Below are positions 33,250 to 45,044 of a DNA stretch of 64,000 nucleotides, one piece after another. Under the pieces are notes generated by a model. It saw only the letters and a program-made list of their open reading frames with translations. It had not been told where the DNA came from and made no database searches. The DNA lies in NCBI GenBank assembly GCA_031213475.1, contig JARUPZ010000031.1, positions 188,501 through 252,500 on the forward strand. The letters run 5' to 3'. Positions within the stretch are counted from its first letter, which is position 1, and each line of letters starts with the position of its first letter. A program made the translations under genes and the position numbers. Source of the DNA: Nereocystis luetkeana. Its lineage: Eukaryota > Sar > Phaeophyceae > Laminariales > Laminariaceae.

Positions 33250-34540
33250 TGGCATTAGGGGTGAAAATGACGTATATTCCGGCGCAAGATATTTTCTCGT
33301 ATTTTCGTACAGATCAGGACAACCAAAAACAGAATTAAAAAAAATCGCGGAAACCGTATTTTCCAGAGTACGTTGATTGAACAAGACATTCAGGCCAAAG
33401 TTTGATCGACGATTACTCGGGATGGGGGTGGACTTTTTCTCTTGAGGCTGGGTCTTGTGCATTTTTTTTTGAGTGATTGAAAAAGGCAGGAAGTCGAATT
33501 TTCCACCGGCAAAAAGCCACACCAGATCGGTGGGCCATGTGCCGTCTTATCGTGATTTTGGTTTTATTTCATGGGAGAACTAAAAAAACAGAACAGAAGC
33601 GACACTTTGAACTCCACGTGGACCACGACACGAACGAGAGTCGCTCACGCCGGGTTGGGCGATCAACCTTCACCACCAGCTCCTCGAAGGAAGCAACGGA
33701 ATGTGGAACCCCTTGGGGAGCTGCGTAAGGGGTTTGCTAGTCGCTGGACCAGCAAGGAGCTCTCGCCCTCGCGGAGCATGAGCTGCTTGCGGCGGTCGTA
33801 GTCAGAAACAAAAAGTTAGATTGTTTTGATACTGCTGCTGTAGTCTCGTCCCATTCGTTTCCAAAGTTGTTTCGCCTGGAGCAGCTGCAGTTGGGCGGCC
33901 GCAAGTGACACGATGGTGGTCAAGGTGCTGATGCCCTCCCTCTCCGTGGTGGCCGATGCACAAGTGTTGGAGCCCAGCTGTGTACAAGCGTAACCAAGCA
34001 TGTAGCTTCGTGACCCGTCATGAACCCAGCCTATAACCTAAACAAATTTGTATAATGCCACCGAGGTCTTGTGCAAAAGCAAATTTTATCACTTTCAGAG
34101 TTGATCAGAAAAGGCTGCCAAAAAAAACATTTCATCGAATTTCATGAGTGACGTGATTTTGATAAAATCTGATCAGATATGGGACCAGATACCCCGAAGC
34201 CTCCGTAAACAGTCATATATTCACCTCATAAAAAAATGCGTAAGATCCGGCTGATACTTCGTGGTCGTGGCCGTATGGTTGCCGTGGGTGATTTTGCTTT
34301 TGTAAATATTGAAATTTGATATAGAAATGACCGAAAAGGTCACATATATTGTTCACGTCTTATCGCGCAGTCAATGAGTTGAAATGTAATGGATGGGACT
34401 GCATGCTCTGAGATTTTTATTTTTTTTATTTTTTTTATTTGCTCCGAGATATGAGCTCTTTGCCACCTTTTAAACCGCATTCGAATCCACATTGTTGCTG
34501 AGAAGGAATCTGCTCCCAAAAAATAAAAATAAAAATGCCA
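33250..34540. other. no recognisable gene
   Basis: AT-rich DNA with T/A homopolymers, for example around 34415-34440. ORFs are short and without motifs. Confidence 0.45.
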
Positions 34541-34546
34541 CTACTA

Positions 34547-36025
34547 CAGTGGGGGGTATGTGACAAGCGAAAAAAAAACGCACTATAGCGGGCACCCGCA
34601 TTATATGATTTCAGACCTGAAAAGGGCGGGCAGAGTCACTATTCAGGGTTTTCAGAACCCTCATTAGTGCGGGTAGGCGCATATTCGCGATAGCACTGGG
34701 TTTCGGCATAGTACGTAGCCAACATAAGGGTTACTGCAGGTGGCACCGTAGTGCATGTAACAAGTGAGGGGTATGGAATATTATGTAGTATTTCTAGGGG
34801 TAGAAGCCTTCGTCTGTCGCGGGTGAGAAGAAAACAGCATGTTGATAATACAGTACTGCACAGCGGTACAAAACACATCCTATACTGTACAGAGATGACA
34901 GGGTTTTTGGTCCATGACATGTTACGTAATGTACGCTGAGTGTACCAAAAGGGAAGTCTGCGCACAGCCCACCATGTTGTTCCATTCTGCATTGATAGTT
35001 CCGCGTGCACATTACAAAAACAATCACAAGGCTACACAAGGAAATCTGCAGATACAAAACACGTCCGTTTACAAAACGAAAGGAACACCTTTTCAACACG
35101 ACCCAGACACCCACGGAGAAAAAAAGCGAGAGGGTATGTATGTAAGCAAAGACCCCAAAAAGTCCTACTCGCCACACGCTCTACCTCAGGTTTTCCAAGA
35201 AAACCCCCCACTACACAACGCCACATACGTTTTTGGGGTTAGGCGGATTGAACGCACGAAGAAAAAAAAGACGGCTAAGTAAAGCTCGCAAGCATTTGAC
35301 TCATTCAAGACACATGCAAAATCAAACACAGACCTGGTCGATCCGCTACCAACAAACTACAGCTGTAACTGCGCGGGGAAAAACGGCTTAATGCTCTACG
35401 CATAAGATAACGCCCTAACATCAGCGTGGCGCGATGGCTTCGATGCTATGCGCTTCGATCATCAACATCCTTGCCCTCTTGAGCAAGCAGCTGGCCTCGT
35501 CCAAGCCGCACCTTGCCGCGTAGCTTTCCAGGGGGGCGAAGTGTTGGGAAAGTTGTTCGGAGGAAAAGCCCTCGGGACGAAGGCGGTTGATTTCGCTTTC
35601 GTCATTCCTCCTCGACCTCGCCCCATATACCGTACAGTCTGTCGCCACACCCTCCTCGACATTGGTGGCCGTTTGGGCTTTCGGTGTGAGGTTGCTAAGT
35701 TGGCAGAGCTCGCCTGCTGCACTTGGCATCGTGTGCCTCTGGTGAGATTCCTGTGGCCAGTAGGGTATGCTGCTGCAGCTGCTATGCGGTAGGGGCATGT
35801 AGGTGTGTGTGTGCCGGGATTTGTGTGGGTTTGACCCAATCTCGTAGGCGGGTGGCGAGTTGGCGTGACGTCAAACCCGCACTGTAGAGGGTCTTGAGAG
35901 GTACCAAACCCGCACTAGGGGTGCCCCGAATAGTGCGGCACCAACACTATGGAGGGGTCTTAGTTGTGCCAAGCGATTTTACCCGCACTATAACGGGCAC
36001 CCGCACTATAGAGGGTCCCCCACTG
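34547..36025. mobile_element. Tc1/mariner-like element, candidate (1479 bp)
   Basis: The left end CAGTGGGGG and right end CCCCCACTG are inverted and each abuts TA (34545-34546 and 36026-36027), the Tc1/mariner target pattern. The subterminal word CGCACTATA with GGGCACCCGCA occurs near both ends; at the right end CCCGCACT occurs four times (35876, 35910, 35990, 36010), like transposase binding sites. No DDE transposase was recognised. A minus-strand 125-aa frame (35421-35798) with PEGFSSEQLSQHFAPLE and CLLKRARMLMIEAHS looks protein-like and might be a transposase remnant. The TIR is short, so the call is tentative. Confidence 0.5.
35421..35798 (-). pseudogene. 125-aa ORF inside the mariner-like element, unrecognised
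   Basis: The C-terminal 75 residues are coherent and helical (RNDESEINRLRPEGF, SEQLSQHFAPLESYAARC, CLLKRARMLMIEAHSIE) and have no stop until 35421. The N-terminal half is low-complexity and may be non-coding. Its position inside a candidate TIR element suggests a decayed transposase 3' part, but no catalytic motif is visible. Confidence 0.2.
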
Positions 36026-36029
36026 TATC

Positions 36030-37066
36030 TATGGCTGATTATGTTTTTTGCTTCTCCCACAACAAGAAACAACCCCCACTACCGTACGTCATAAAACTGT
36101 CAATTTTAATGTAAGGCTGTGGCCAAAATCAGGTGTACCTGGCCACTTTTGGGGCCAAAATCAGTTGCATACGAGCTGAGCCAGCCAAGGTGCTGCCCTA
36201 ATCGGTTGATTGTCCACGCCAAGCTCAATGCTACGTGTTTGGATGCGATTTTTTGACACGGTGTTGAGCATGCACCAACCCACAAATGGAAAGCAAGCCC
36301 TTTCTTTTTTTTCGGAGAGAGAGATGAGACCGATACAAGGATCCGAAAAAATACGATCGCGACCGAAACTTGTCTGGAAAAAAAGAGGCCTCGCTTTCCG
36401 TTTGTTTGCATATATATGTCGTGGACATACGAGGTTCATTTTTCAGGTCGAAAGTCGCAAATTTGAACGTGGCATCGCAGAAAAACGAAAGATGATCGTT
36501 ATTGCTTGTGCTGCGTACCCGTATGGAAATCGTGTATTGGCGATATCTCTTGATGGGTAGCGAATTGGGCACTGAAACTAGTGTCGGTCCTCTCGTAGGG
36601 TCTTCAGCTATGTCTCCAATTTTCAATTTTCGCCTTGGTCGGGAACGACGATTTTATTACGAATTTTGTGTTGAAAAGTTGGTGTTTTTGAGTTTTCGCC
36701 AATATCTCGTCGAGATCGAGTCGAAATATGTTGATTTTAATGTACATTTTTTTGCGCGCGCGCAGTGTTGTGTCAGGGTTAGTGCCTCCAAATTTCAAGT
36801 CCTGATTCGTAGTGGTTCACGAGATACGACGTGCCGATGGTTTGCCCATTTTTTGGCTGGCCCAGCTCGTACTAAAAACAAGCAAAAAACGCGCGCCACG
36901 AGCGGTGTTCTGTCCGTGGAAATCCTTTTATTTTATTTTTTTAAACTGCTCCTGAACATAGCGTGTGGCCTCCAAAATCTGATCTGTTTTGTTTTCTTGA
37001 GGGTATAGGCCATAAAAAACAACGGAGCTCGTACACATCATAACCACTGAAGTACATAGTACACCA
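36030..37066. other. no recognisable gene
   Basis: Opposed frames exist (36502-37008 plus, 36231-36626 minus) without motifs. Short inverted words GGCCAAAATCAGGTGTACC and TGGCCAC occur near 36121-36150 and again inverted near 40545-40580. Confidence 0.4.
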
Positions 37067-37067
37067 A

Positions 37068-37262
37068 AGATATCAGTAGGCATGCCAGGCAAGGCAAAAC
37101 GTGCGCTGTCACACGGGTGTAGGGCCGAGTTTTCCACTATAAAACCTATCAGGTACCTGGTAGTAGTTTGGTGTCAGTCGAGGAATGTCGAGGCAAAGTT
37201 GCTGTCTGTCAAAGGGGGGGGAATGCTCTCTCCTGACATCTTTATCGTACACCCCAAAAAGT
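37068..37262 (-). repeat. dispersed repeat H, copy 1
   Basis: Shares CAAGGCAAAAC, GCGCTGTC, GGGTGTAGGGCCGAGT, TGGTGTCAGTC, AAAGTTGCTG and TGACATCTTT with 47841-48005. On the minus strand both copies open an ATG frame with a similar start (M-N, DSA-FAL, then DI), noted separately as a finding. Confidence 0.65.
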
Positions 37263-37594
37263 GAAATCACCGTACGTATGCACGCATACATTTGTACGTA
37301 CTATGTACAAGCACGGAGCATATTTATATGTATATCATACGTATGTTTGCCAAATTTTCGTACTGTTGACAACTTTTCTCTTCGTACGAGCACTTTTCGG
37401 CAAAACACCAAGTACTCGGAACTCGGACACATGCAGCCCGGCCGGACACATTGGTCCAGGTCTCGGCGCGATCGGTGCACTCTGGAGCGAGTGACAGGCG
37501 CTCAAAGTTTTTTTCCGGCGGGAGTGGATAAGACGATTTCCCTGGTTTCGATACGAAAGGCCTTTTTTTGTACCAGGTACGTACGTATCGGTAA

Positions 37595-38411
37595 GGGCCC
37601 ATCTTAACGAGATTTTTTTTTCAATGATACTCCGCAGATCTTTTTTTCGTTTTATTTGATTGGCATCTGATTGGTCGAAAAGTGAATCACCCATCAGGCA
37701 TTTTGATGTTTGATTCGAATTAAAACGAAAAAAACGAATTCGACAAGAAGTCTTTTGAGACTTCTTTTGCTGTTCGTGTTATTCAAATCGGGGAGTTTGT
37801 CCAACTCGACGTGGCATGTTCCTGAAACCGAAGCGAGCCACGCAAACTTGAGCCGTGTCGTCGACTGCTTCACAGATGAGATCCACCATTCCCGAGAGAC
37901 ACGGCCACCGGAGCAACCGCAGCGCGAGGTCCGACGGTCCCTAGCACAGAGTAGACCATCGGCGGCTCCTCAAAGATTTACAAGGCCGTCGCAAACCCAG
38001 TTTTTCATCCCTCTTTGCCTCGTGAACCACACGAGCACCGACCAGGCCACGACTTCGCTCAGAAAATCGATCGCTGTATCCCCGTCGCTTCTGCCTGCGT
38101 GGGGCTTCGGGGCTGCGCCAGCCACCCAAGACATCCCAAGAGCGATAGCCTCTTCGGCGGTGCCGGCAGAAACAACCGGCTGCTGCCCGCGGCGCCGCGG
38201 GGAGGACGCGGGCCGTCGCTCGCCTCGTTGGTTGCCCTCTGGTGTTCGTTGACCCTTGTGCGTTATTCGATCTAAAAAAAATACCAGGTATACGCTTATT
38301 CCTCGATAGGACCCAAAGGCATATTTTTCGCGAAATTCTATTCGAATCAACCCACTTTTTTTGTTTTCCTATTATATTATCATGAAAAAAGTTGTTCGTT
38401 AAAATGGGCCC
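37595..38411. mobile_element. PIF/Harbinger-like MITE, copy 2 (817 bp)
   Basis: Left end GGGCCCATCTTAACGA and right end, inverted, GGGCCCATTTTAACGA, flanked by TAA on both sides (37592-37594 and 38412-38414). The interior aligns with copy 1 at 20031-20855: GGCATCTGATTGG, AAAGTGAA, AGTCTTTTGAGACTT, a GACGTGGCATGTTC block, and a GC-rich TCGGGGCTGCGCCAGCCACC region. Length and target are as for copy 1, with clear sequence divergence. Non-autonomous. Confidence 0.85.
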
Positions 38412-38414
38412 TAA

Positions 38415-41079
38415 GTTGTCTGTTTTCTTCACACCGAGTACAAAACAGACAATCACATATCCAACGCTGCCGCCCACTCGCCGTGCGTGTGCGACACACC
38501 CATATGCGCAGTATTGCTGTGGCTCGTTGTATATGTCTGGCGTCCGTATTTCACCATCTGCCGTACCAGGTACCAGATTTTGTTTCAAACTTTCTTACGT
38601 ACAAGCCCAGGCTGGCGTTCCTCTATCATCATCACCTCTCTCCCTGCTGGTTCTTCTGAGTGTTGCTGTGTGTGATCCAACAATGCCACTGCTCCAGCTG
38701 TGCTCGGCACAGTGCGCCAACAGCAGAAGATACTACACGCATGCACTCTCAGTACTACAGCAGTAGCGTTTGTTGTCATCGGCATTGGGATATGCACATA
38801 CCTGCTGCTGTGTGTGACCGGCGTTTTTTGCTCCATACCGATCCCTGGATCCTGGATCGTATATGTATCATACATTCGTCGAGTCCAGTACAACCAATCG
38901 GTCGTACAGCAGCGTGTACAACAGCATTCATTCGTACAAAAATACTTGCAACCGTAGTTACTGACTGCTGTGTGTCCTGCACTGCAGACCGATAGATCCT
39001 AGAGCCAGCTGAAAGAGCACAGCGGTACACGTTCCTTTGTCGCAGTTCGCGTATCTTCTGCTGCCGTACCTTATAGCATGGCATTTTACAGCAGTACAAG
39101 CTACTCTAAAAGGTCCTGCAATGTGTTTTACATGACGAAAAAAACATACATTTGTAGTTGGAGATACCAGGTACCTTGGTACCAGGTATGTGATAACCTG
39201 CACTTGATTATATACCTGGTACGCGTTATCGGGGTTCGACCCTCCCCATCCACGATTCTTTTTAATTTTCACCTTTTATTTATTTTGCACCGGTACATCC
39301 ACCTTGCTTTTCTGACTTACCAGGTACTATTTATACGTACTACAAGTTGTTTGTGTTTACAAAGACCGCGGAGTTTGGGCGCGCTCATGTGTGGCGTGTG
39401 TACATACCCCAACCTTTCACAGTTGCTCCCAATAATTGGGGACTAAATATGTTCGAAACAATACTGCTGCAGGTACTTCGTGCTTTCTCGCGGTATGGGT
39501 GCTTCATGTATCTCGAGGTTCTATGCTGATGCGGGTACTGCAAGTATACTTTTAAGTGTTTCGTCCGTTGGTATTAGTAGTGTTCGTACTGCGAGTACTC
39601 GCAGTGCCGAAACATTCTCAATATATATGCTCAGTAATACTTGAGTACGAAGTATATACTTCGACCGTCTGTGCACCGTCTCGACAATTCTCCGGCCCAT
39701 TGTTGGGCACAAATCACTCACAGATGGTTCGACGAGTGGGAGTTGGAGCAAACTACTTTCGCTGGGGACAACTCGAACACTTGAAGCACTGGCAGTATTT
39801 CGGGAATATGCACCGCGAGGAGTATGTACTGCGAGTACTCTCAGTATCTCGATGTTCTCCTTATTTGACCCTGGGCGCCGAGAAACATTTATTTTGCGGG
39901 AATGTATTTTCTATATTTTGTATGTTGTGCCGGATTTTACTCAGCCGGTCACAAAGTATCATGTCGCAACCACGACCTCGCGCAACTTTTTTGTACTTAC
40001 ATTTAAGCCGCAAGCATTGGATTGACCTGTCCAGGATCAATATCCACTTACTACCCGCATACCTATTGTTGTAGTAATGACCCCACACTATTTCCACAAA
40101 CAGCGAGACATAGTCTGTCCTCAAAAATATGTTTGTGTTCTTCACGTTAGTGATGGGTGGATGTAGTTCTAAACAGACAGGTGTGCAAGTATTTCAAACG
40201 GCGAGTATTATTTCTTGAGCCACTCCCCTAGGCACCTCCCGGAGGGGAACCTTGTAAGTACGTATGTACCCTGGTATGCATAAATGCATACCAGGTACGT
40301 ACGTACGAGTACAGAATTTATATGTACATACAATACTCAACCGAGGGACCGCAGACGCATACGCAGAGAAAACACAGCAGTGTACGTACGGTCTCTCTGA
40401 TTGGTTCAAGATTGACCAAAATCAGTTGGAAGCTAGACAGAGTAGACAAAATCAGGTACCAATTCGAGCCAAAATCAGTTACGATGTTAGTCTGGCCAAC
40501 GGCGAGGCTCCTGATTTGTACTTGTTCTTCGTATGTAACTTATTTTGGCCAAAAAGTGGCCAGGTATACCTGATCTTGGCTAAAACACTTTATAATATAA
40601 TACTCGTTCGTACGCGACCTTGAGTACAAGTAAGTTTTCGTTATCCCAGGTCCCCCCAGCGTTTCATTTTTATTTTTTCCCCAACGCTATGTAACTTAAA
40701 TGTAAGGGTCGATTTCATTGTTCTATTGAATCCAGGCCGTCCTTATTTTTACGGACAGGGTGGTAATCTACAGGCGTGCGATTGAAATAGATTTGAGCAT
40801 GTCAGGGGTTAGGCTATTGAGCAATAGCCATAATGGTTGCTGCTGCTGTTGCTGTTGCTGGCACAAGAAACGCGAGCTGTTAATAGATCTTCGCCGGGTA
40901 TGGGCTGCTGCAGCCTGCAGCTGTTTAGTGGTGGCCGGGCATGAGCTGCCACTGCGGTTGCGGTTTTCAAGGATAGATCAGTACGGAAGAATGCGAGAGC
41001 CTTCGAACTAAGCATCTCTGCTACCGGTATTTAAGACCGGATTATACACGTAAAATATACCAGGTAAAATATTCCTCGA
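38415..41079. other. no recognisable gene; ACCAGGTAC-rich
   Basis: Many copies of ACCAGGTA/TACCTGGT, including three at 39166-39220 and a TACCCTGGTATGCATAAATG / CATACCAGGTACG palindrome at 40267-40300. GCGAGTACT-type words repeat around 39530-39850 (ACTGCGAGTACTCGCAGT at 39588). A frame at 38700-38957 encodes a single hydrophobic stretch (AFVVIGIGICTYLLLCV), but there is no other support for a gene. Confidence 0.4.
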
Positions 41080-41424
41080 TTTTTTTTTTATTTTTTTTTT
41101 CTCATCCCATTCCTTATCTTCGCACATCTTCTTCTCTCTCTCCTTCCAACTCGTAACTCAGATCCGGGGTCACATAGCAGGCTCTTCTCCCCCCTTCCCG
41201 CTATGGTACGTGCCTTCATTTTTATCGCGAGAAGATTCAGCCTTTTTCTTCCCTCGTCGACTCGCATCGAATTGTGCCTACCCACGCTGCAAGGCGCTCT
41301 CAACAATTGAATCCCTTTTTTTATTTTTGCAAATAAAGTCAAAGTCCGACCCTCCTGGGGCTCGAACCCAGGACTCAAACAAGTAGAATTCGAGGTTAAC
41401 CACTTGAACCACCGGGGCGACCGG
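41080..41424 (-). mobile_element. tRNA-derived SINE, copy 2 (inverted)
   Basis: Plus strand begins with a T-rich tail and ends with the complement of the head, CCACCGGGGCGACCG. The internal body is near-identical to copies 1 and 3, including the B box GGTTCGAGCCCC on the minus strand (about 41352-41372). The tail contains one A in the T run. No clear target duplication. Confidence 0.88.
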
Positions 41425-41575
41425 CTTCCCTGATTACCACACCATGTCGGAGATAAAAAGCATCAGTTGTTATGTGGTCAGAGTTCTGCACACGTGAGTT
41501 GCAGCAGGCACTGCTGCTGCTACAGCCGACCAAGCATCGTGGGCGGGATCTTTGCCGGGCACGGACTGCGGCAGG

Positions 41576-42088
41576 TCATCCTGCCGCTGCTGGCCGTCTC
41601 CTGTCAGGGTTGCTGCTGCTGCTGCTGCTTGCGCTGCTGCTTGCTGCTGTTGCTCGCTGCTGTTTGCTGCTGCTGCTTGCGCTGCTGCTTGCTGCTGCTT
41701 GTTGCTGCTTGCTGCTTGCTGCTGCTTGCTGCTGGCTGCTGCTGCTGCTTGCTGCTGCTTGCTGCTGCTTGCTGCTGCTTGCTGCTGCTGCTTGCTGCTG
41801 CTTGCGCTGCTGCTTGCTGCTGCTGCTTGCGCTGCTGCTTGCTACTGCTGCTGCTGCTGCTGCTGCTGCTGTTGGGTATGATCCGCCTAGAGCGGCTTCT
41901 ATCGTGTCGAGTGGGCAGTCATCGCCATCAAAGCTAGAATTCCGCGAGGCGAGCGGGGTTGGAAAGCCTCGCTTATTGTGGTGTGTGGGTTGTGTCGTAG
42001 GGGGTGAGTGCTCACCCAGGAGTTGTTTTGGAAGCAGCATCACGAGCAGAGAGTACAGACGGCTCGAACGAAGTCGTTCCAACATCAC
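41576..42088 (-). CDS. possible Ala/Ser/Gln-rich exon
   Basis: This 170-aa frame starts MMLERLRSSRLYSLLV and passes LASRNSSFDGDDCPLDTIEAALGGSYP before entering a 90-residue poly-Ala/Ser/Gln tract from the triplet repeat. It stops after NPDRRRPAAAG. The non-repeat part looks protein-like, but there are no domains or convincing splice sites. The open frame through the repeat is uninformative, because CTG tracts are open in every frame. Confidence 0.15.
   Translation of the reverse strand: MMLERLRSSRLYSLLVMLLPKQLLGEHSPPTTQPTHHNKRGFPTPLASRNSSFDGDDCPLDTIEAALGGSYPTAAAAAAAAVASSSASSSSKQQRKQQQAAAASSSKQQQAAASSSSSQQQAAASSKQQQAAASSSASSSSKQQRATAASSSASSSSSSNPDRRRPAAAG
41604..41874. repeat. CTG/GCT triplet repeat tract (~270 bp)
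   Basis: CTG units in blocks broken by TTG and CGC; the block TTGCTGCTGCTTGCGCTGCTG recurs. The plus strand reads poly-Leu/Cys/Ala and the minus strand poly-Ser/Gln/Ala, all frames staying open. A minus-strand frame (41576-42088) also contains non-repeat DGDDCPLDTIEAALGG next to the tract, so a real homopolymer-containing exon cannot be excluded. Confidence 0.95.
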
Positions 42089-42133
42089 TCCCGGTACGTA
42101 TTACATGTACGAGTAGCAAGGGAGCTGAGCTTT

Positions 42134-42567
42134 GAGGGCGTGTCTTAACTCCCGCCGAAGAGCATGGCAACGAACGGAACGGAACGAGGCTGTTCGTGGT
42201 CATTCGTTCCGTTCCTACCTAAAAAAACGTGTTTGGGTCCATGCAGAATCCTGGGTCTCGCCAGCCGAATCGGCACGAACGGTATCTTTTGCACATGCCA
42301 AAGCAAATTGGTGTCCACGTCCATCTTCGGTGGTATCCATCTACATTAAATAATCTGCTATTTGTTCCCGGTCGGTCGGGCCGTTCGGTCCCCCCAAACA
42401 AGAAAAAAGGGTGAAACACTTGTTCTTCCTCTTCCTAGATATACTGTTTTTCTCGGGCTGCACTGAATCTGTTCGTTTCCCACTACCAATCAACCAATTC
42501 ATGCGGCACATAATATTCCATTCGGTTCGTTCCAATGCTCTATTGGGGGGGGTTAAGACACACCCTG
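42134..42567. mobile_element. hAT-like MITE, candidate (434 bp)
   Basis: Left end AGGGCGTGTCTTAAC-TCCC followed by AGAGCATGGCAACGAACGGAA is the inverse of the right end, which read on the minus strand is CAGGGTGTGTCTTAACCCCC followed by AGAGCATTGGAACGAACCGAA. The TIR is about 50 bp with several mismatches. A CAGGG terminus suggests hAT, but the 8-bp flanks (TGAGCTTT and AGTCGTTC) do not match, so the superfamily is uncertain. No coding. Confidence 0.55.
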
Positions 42568-42599
42568 AGTCGTTCATGACGAGTATGCTCCCGTGCTTC

Positions 42600-43140
42600 T
42601 GATTGGTTTATTTTAAAGGCCAAAACAATATTTCAAGTTCATTTGAATTTTACTTTTGTGCCGGTAACGGCAAGAATACGCGTTCATTTTCACCCCTAAC
42701 TGCTGTACTTGTGTGTGCAGTGTTTAGCAGGATATATCCAATCACGACCACATTATTTCCAGGCAAATATCAAACAGAGCCGTGGTACGTACGATCTCCT
42801 ACGCTAGTAACACAGCACACAGTACGACACGACGGCAGTCTTCGCGTTGTGATAGACACGGCTGATTTTGTGTTTGTGTGGATCGTTGTTGAGCTTGTAG
42901 TGTCCAGCAAGATATTCAAATCACGACCACATATTCAGGCTCAATCAAACACTATGTATGATATCACACGTTTGCAAGCTATGTCAGGCAGCGTTCAGTG
43001 TATTAAATGGCCCTACGTCACTTCACTACTTCACTTCAGTGTAATAAATGCCCCTACCATGCGTTCGGCGGTTAGCGCGTCGGTTGGACGATACTGGTGG
43101 TCTGGTTTGGCTCCGGCGATGGATGATTGACTCCGTGTGA
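42600..43140. repeat. tandem duplication of ~180 bp
   Basis: AGCAGGATATATCCAATCAC (42726) followed by GACCACAT is repeated as AGCAAGATATTCAAATCACG (42905) with a further CAGGC-AAT-CAAAC match. A 175-aa plus-strand frame (42603-43130) spans both units but has no recognised motif. I regard it as chance. Confidence 0.45.
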
Positions 43141-44294
43141 CTGGTTGTTTCGCTCCTTTGCTCGGCAGGGCAAGCCTGCTCTCAACCAGCTCAGGCATTA
43201 CAGCAGGTAGCGCGGACAAGCCAGAGACAGCCAGCCAGTGGTTCGCTCGCACGAGCAGAATGTAATACGTGCACAGCAAGAAGGAATGTAATGGTTGTAA
43301 CGGTTGCTACTGCAGAACTGTCCTGCTGCGTCGCCGCTTGCTGCATGTACAAGTAGTTATGCTGGTGCTGTACATCTCTTACACGAGTATTATTTCCTCT
43401 GCTGCTGCTTGCTGGCGCTGTATGGCATGTACTACAACTTTATCAGCTGTTGTCGCGGGAATCTCGTGCAGCCAGTAATTTGGAACTCTCGCCATCTTGG
43501 TGGATCGTGGATGGTAGTTGTTGAACGGTCACGAGACAGAAGGCAGGCTCCAATACGTTGCTGTTGTGGTCTACGAGCACTGCTGCAATTCTTCTGGAGT
43601 CGAACTCGAGGGAAATAAATGAGCACTCAGGAATCATGAAAAATAAAACACAAACCCGCGCCACTGGCGCCACGCCAACAGGAAAAGAAACAAGAATCAA
43701 TCGAAGAAAACAGGTAGTATCAGCAGCTCGGGTGATGAACAATGGGCGTCCACGCACACGTTGCAGCCGTGGTTTCGACGGTCCGTCCTCCGAGCTAGCG
43801 TCGCCTCGAGCCTTTGGGTAGTCATGCGGATTGTGGCCAGCTCGGTGTGGCAGCAGAGATAGACAAACGAAAAACGTCAACCCTGCCTGCGTACCAGCTG
43901 TGTACTGCAGCTGGTGCTGGTGCTGTTACCTTGAGAGGTAGGGCTCGCGCAGTAGTAATAGCAAGCTCACGAGCGACCAGAAGAGCACGACAGGAAAAAG
44001 CCCAACCACAAGTTCCCATCTGCGACAATGGGCTACTGCACATTTTTCCCCGCCATATCAAAACACCGGGCGGCCCAACAACCCTACACGTTTGTCCCCG
44101 CTTCACGAAATATTTGTTTGCTGTGCCCATGTCACCTCCGACCTGGAGCGGGAAAGGCGTGGGGTTGTATGTCCCTGCTCCCTGCACCCTGCGCCCCGCG
44201 CATTACATACCTGCGTCGAAAAGAAGTGGTTCGCTAGACTCCTAGGCTACACTCGCTGGGTCACCCCACTCCCGGAAGGGGAGCCTTGTATCAC
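43141..44294. other. no recognisable gene
   Basis: Overlapping plus and minus frames (43443-43880 minus, 43814-44245 plus) without motifs. CTGCTGCTT/TGCTGCTG words recur. Confidence 0.4.
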
Positions 44295-44520
44295 GAAAGT
44301 AAGATTTTGTTTTTTGTTACCCGGCGGCGTGTTCTTACTCCACGGCCTCCCGGCGGGGAATCGGCCTGAGCGCGCACTCTCCGGATCTCGCCCGAAGCCC
44401 GTGGCCGGCGCGGCGCGGCGCGCTCGCAAAGTCGAAAAAATGGAGTCAGTTTCACGGAGTACCCAGTTCCTCTTGGCCGAGCCAAGCAGGATAAGCGAAA
44501 CCCGCCCTGCGAACTGTGAG
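44295..44520 (+). repeat. dispersed GC-rich repeat G, copy 2
   Basis: Second copy of the repeat at 30885-31130, same orientation, lacking about 40 bp of the GC-rich part. It shares CTCCGGATCTCGCCCGA, GCGCGGCGCGCTCG and GGAGTCAGTTTCAC. Confidence 0.7.
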
Positions 44521-45044
44521 TGCAAAGTCACTTTGAACAAAAAATTAAACCGGAAGCATTCCATGACGCGAACACGGACGTGGTAAATCCAGCGAGGGGA
44601 TCCGTCCGGTTGAAGTTGATCCTTGACCCTGCAAGCTCCAAGCCACAGTTAGTTGTTTTCGTTGCCCCCGACTCCCCACTCTCCCCACTCCCCACACAGC
44701 TACACGTTCCCACCCCCGCGCACTCCACAACACGCCCGCACTCTGTCGGGAACGAACATCGGACAGATCTATCTGAGCCACAGCAGGGACCGTCCTATCG
44801 ACTGCTGCTATCTTCCGCATTCGTGCCTGTCGCCACATGCCACACATGGCCTGTCCCGGTCCGTGTTTCGCCCAGACATTTCGTGTTGTTCCTTCTCTCT
44901 CGTCACGTCCTCCACGATGAGCAGCTGGCAGCGCATATAGTGAAGCGTGCGTCCTCCTCTAGCCACAGACAACCGACCTATTGCGACAGGCTGCCGCTCG
45001 GTGCGGCTGAGGGCCCGCTAGGCACTGTCCGTCTCAAGATTTGA
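44520..45044 (+). other. 174-aa ORF, unrecognised
   Basis: ATG frame MQSHFEQKIKPEAF onwards, with a Pro/Ser/Thr-rich centre and a His/Arg-rich end. It starts at the edge of repeat G, has no domain, and no splice signals were found. Probably chance, though it is among the longer clean frames here. Confidence 0.12.

Noticed and set aside
41467..42116. 214-aa and 156-aa poly-Leu/Cys/Ala plus-strand ORFs
   Set aside because: Produced by the CTG triplet tract. No non-repeat support on the plus strand.
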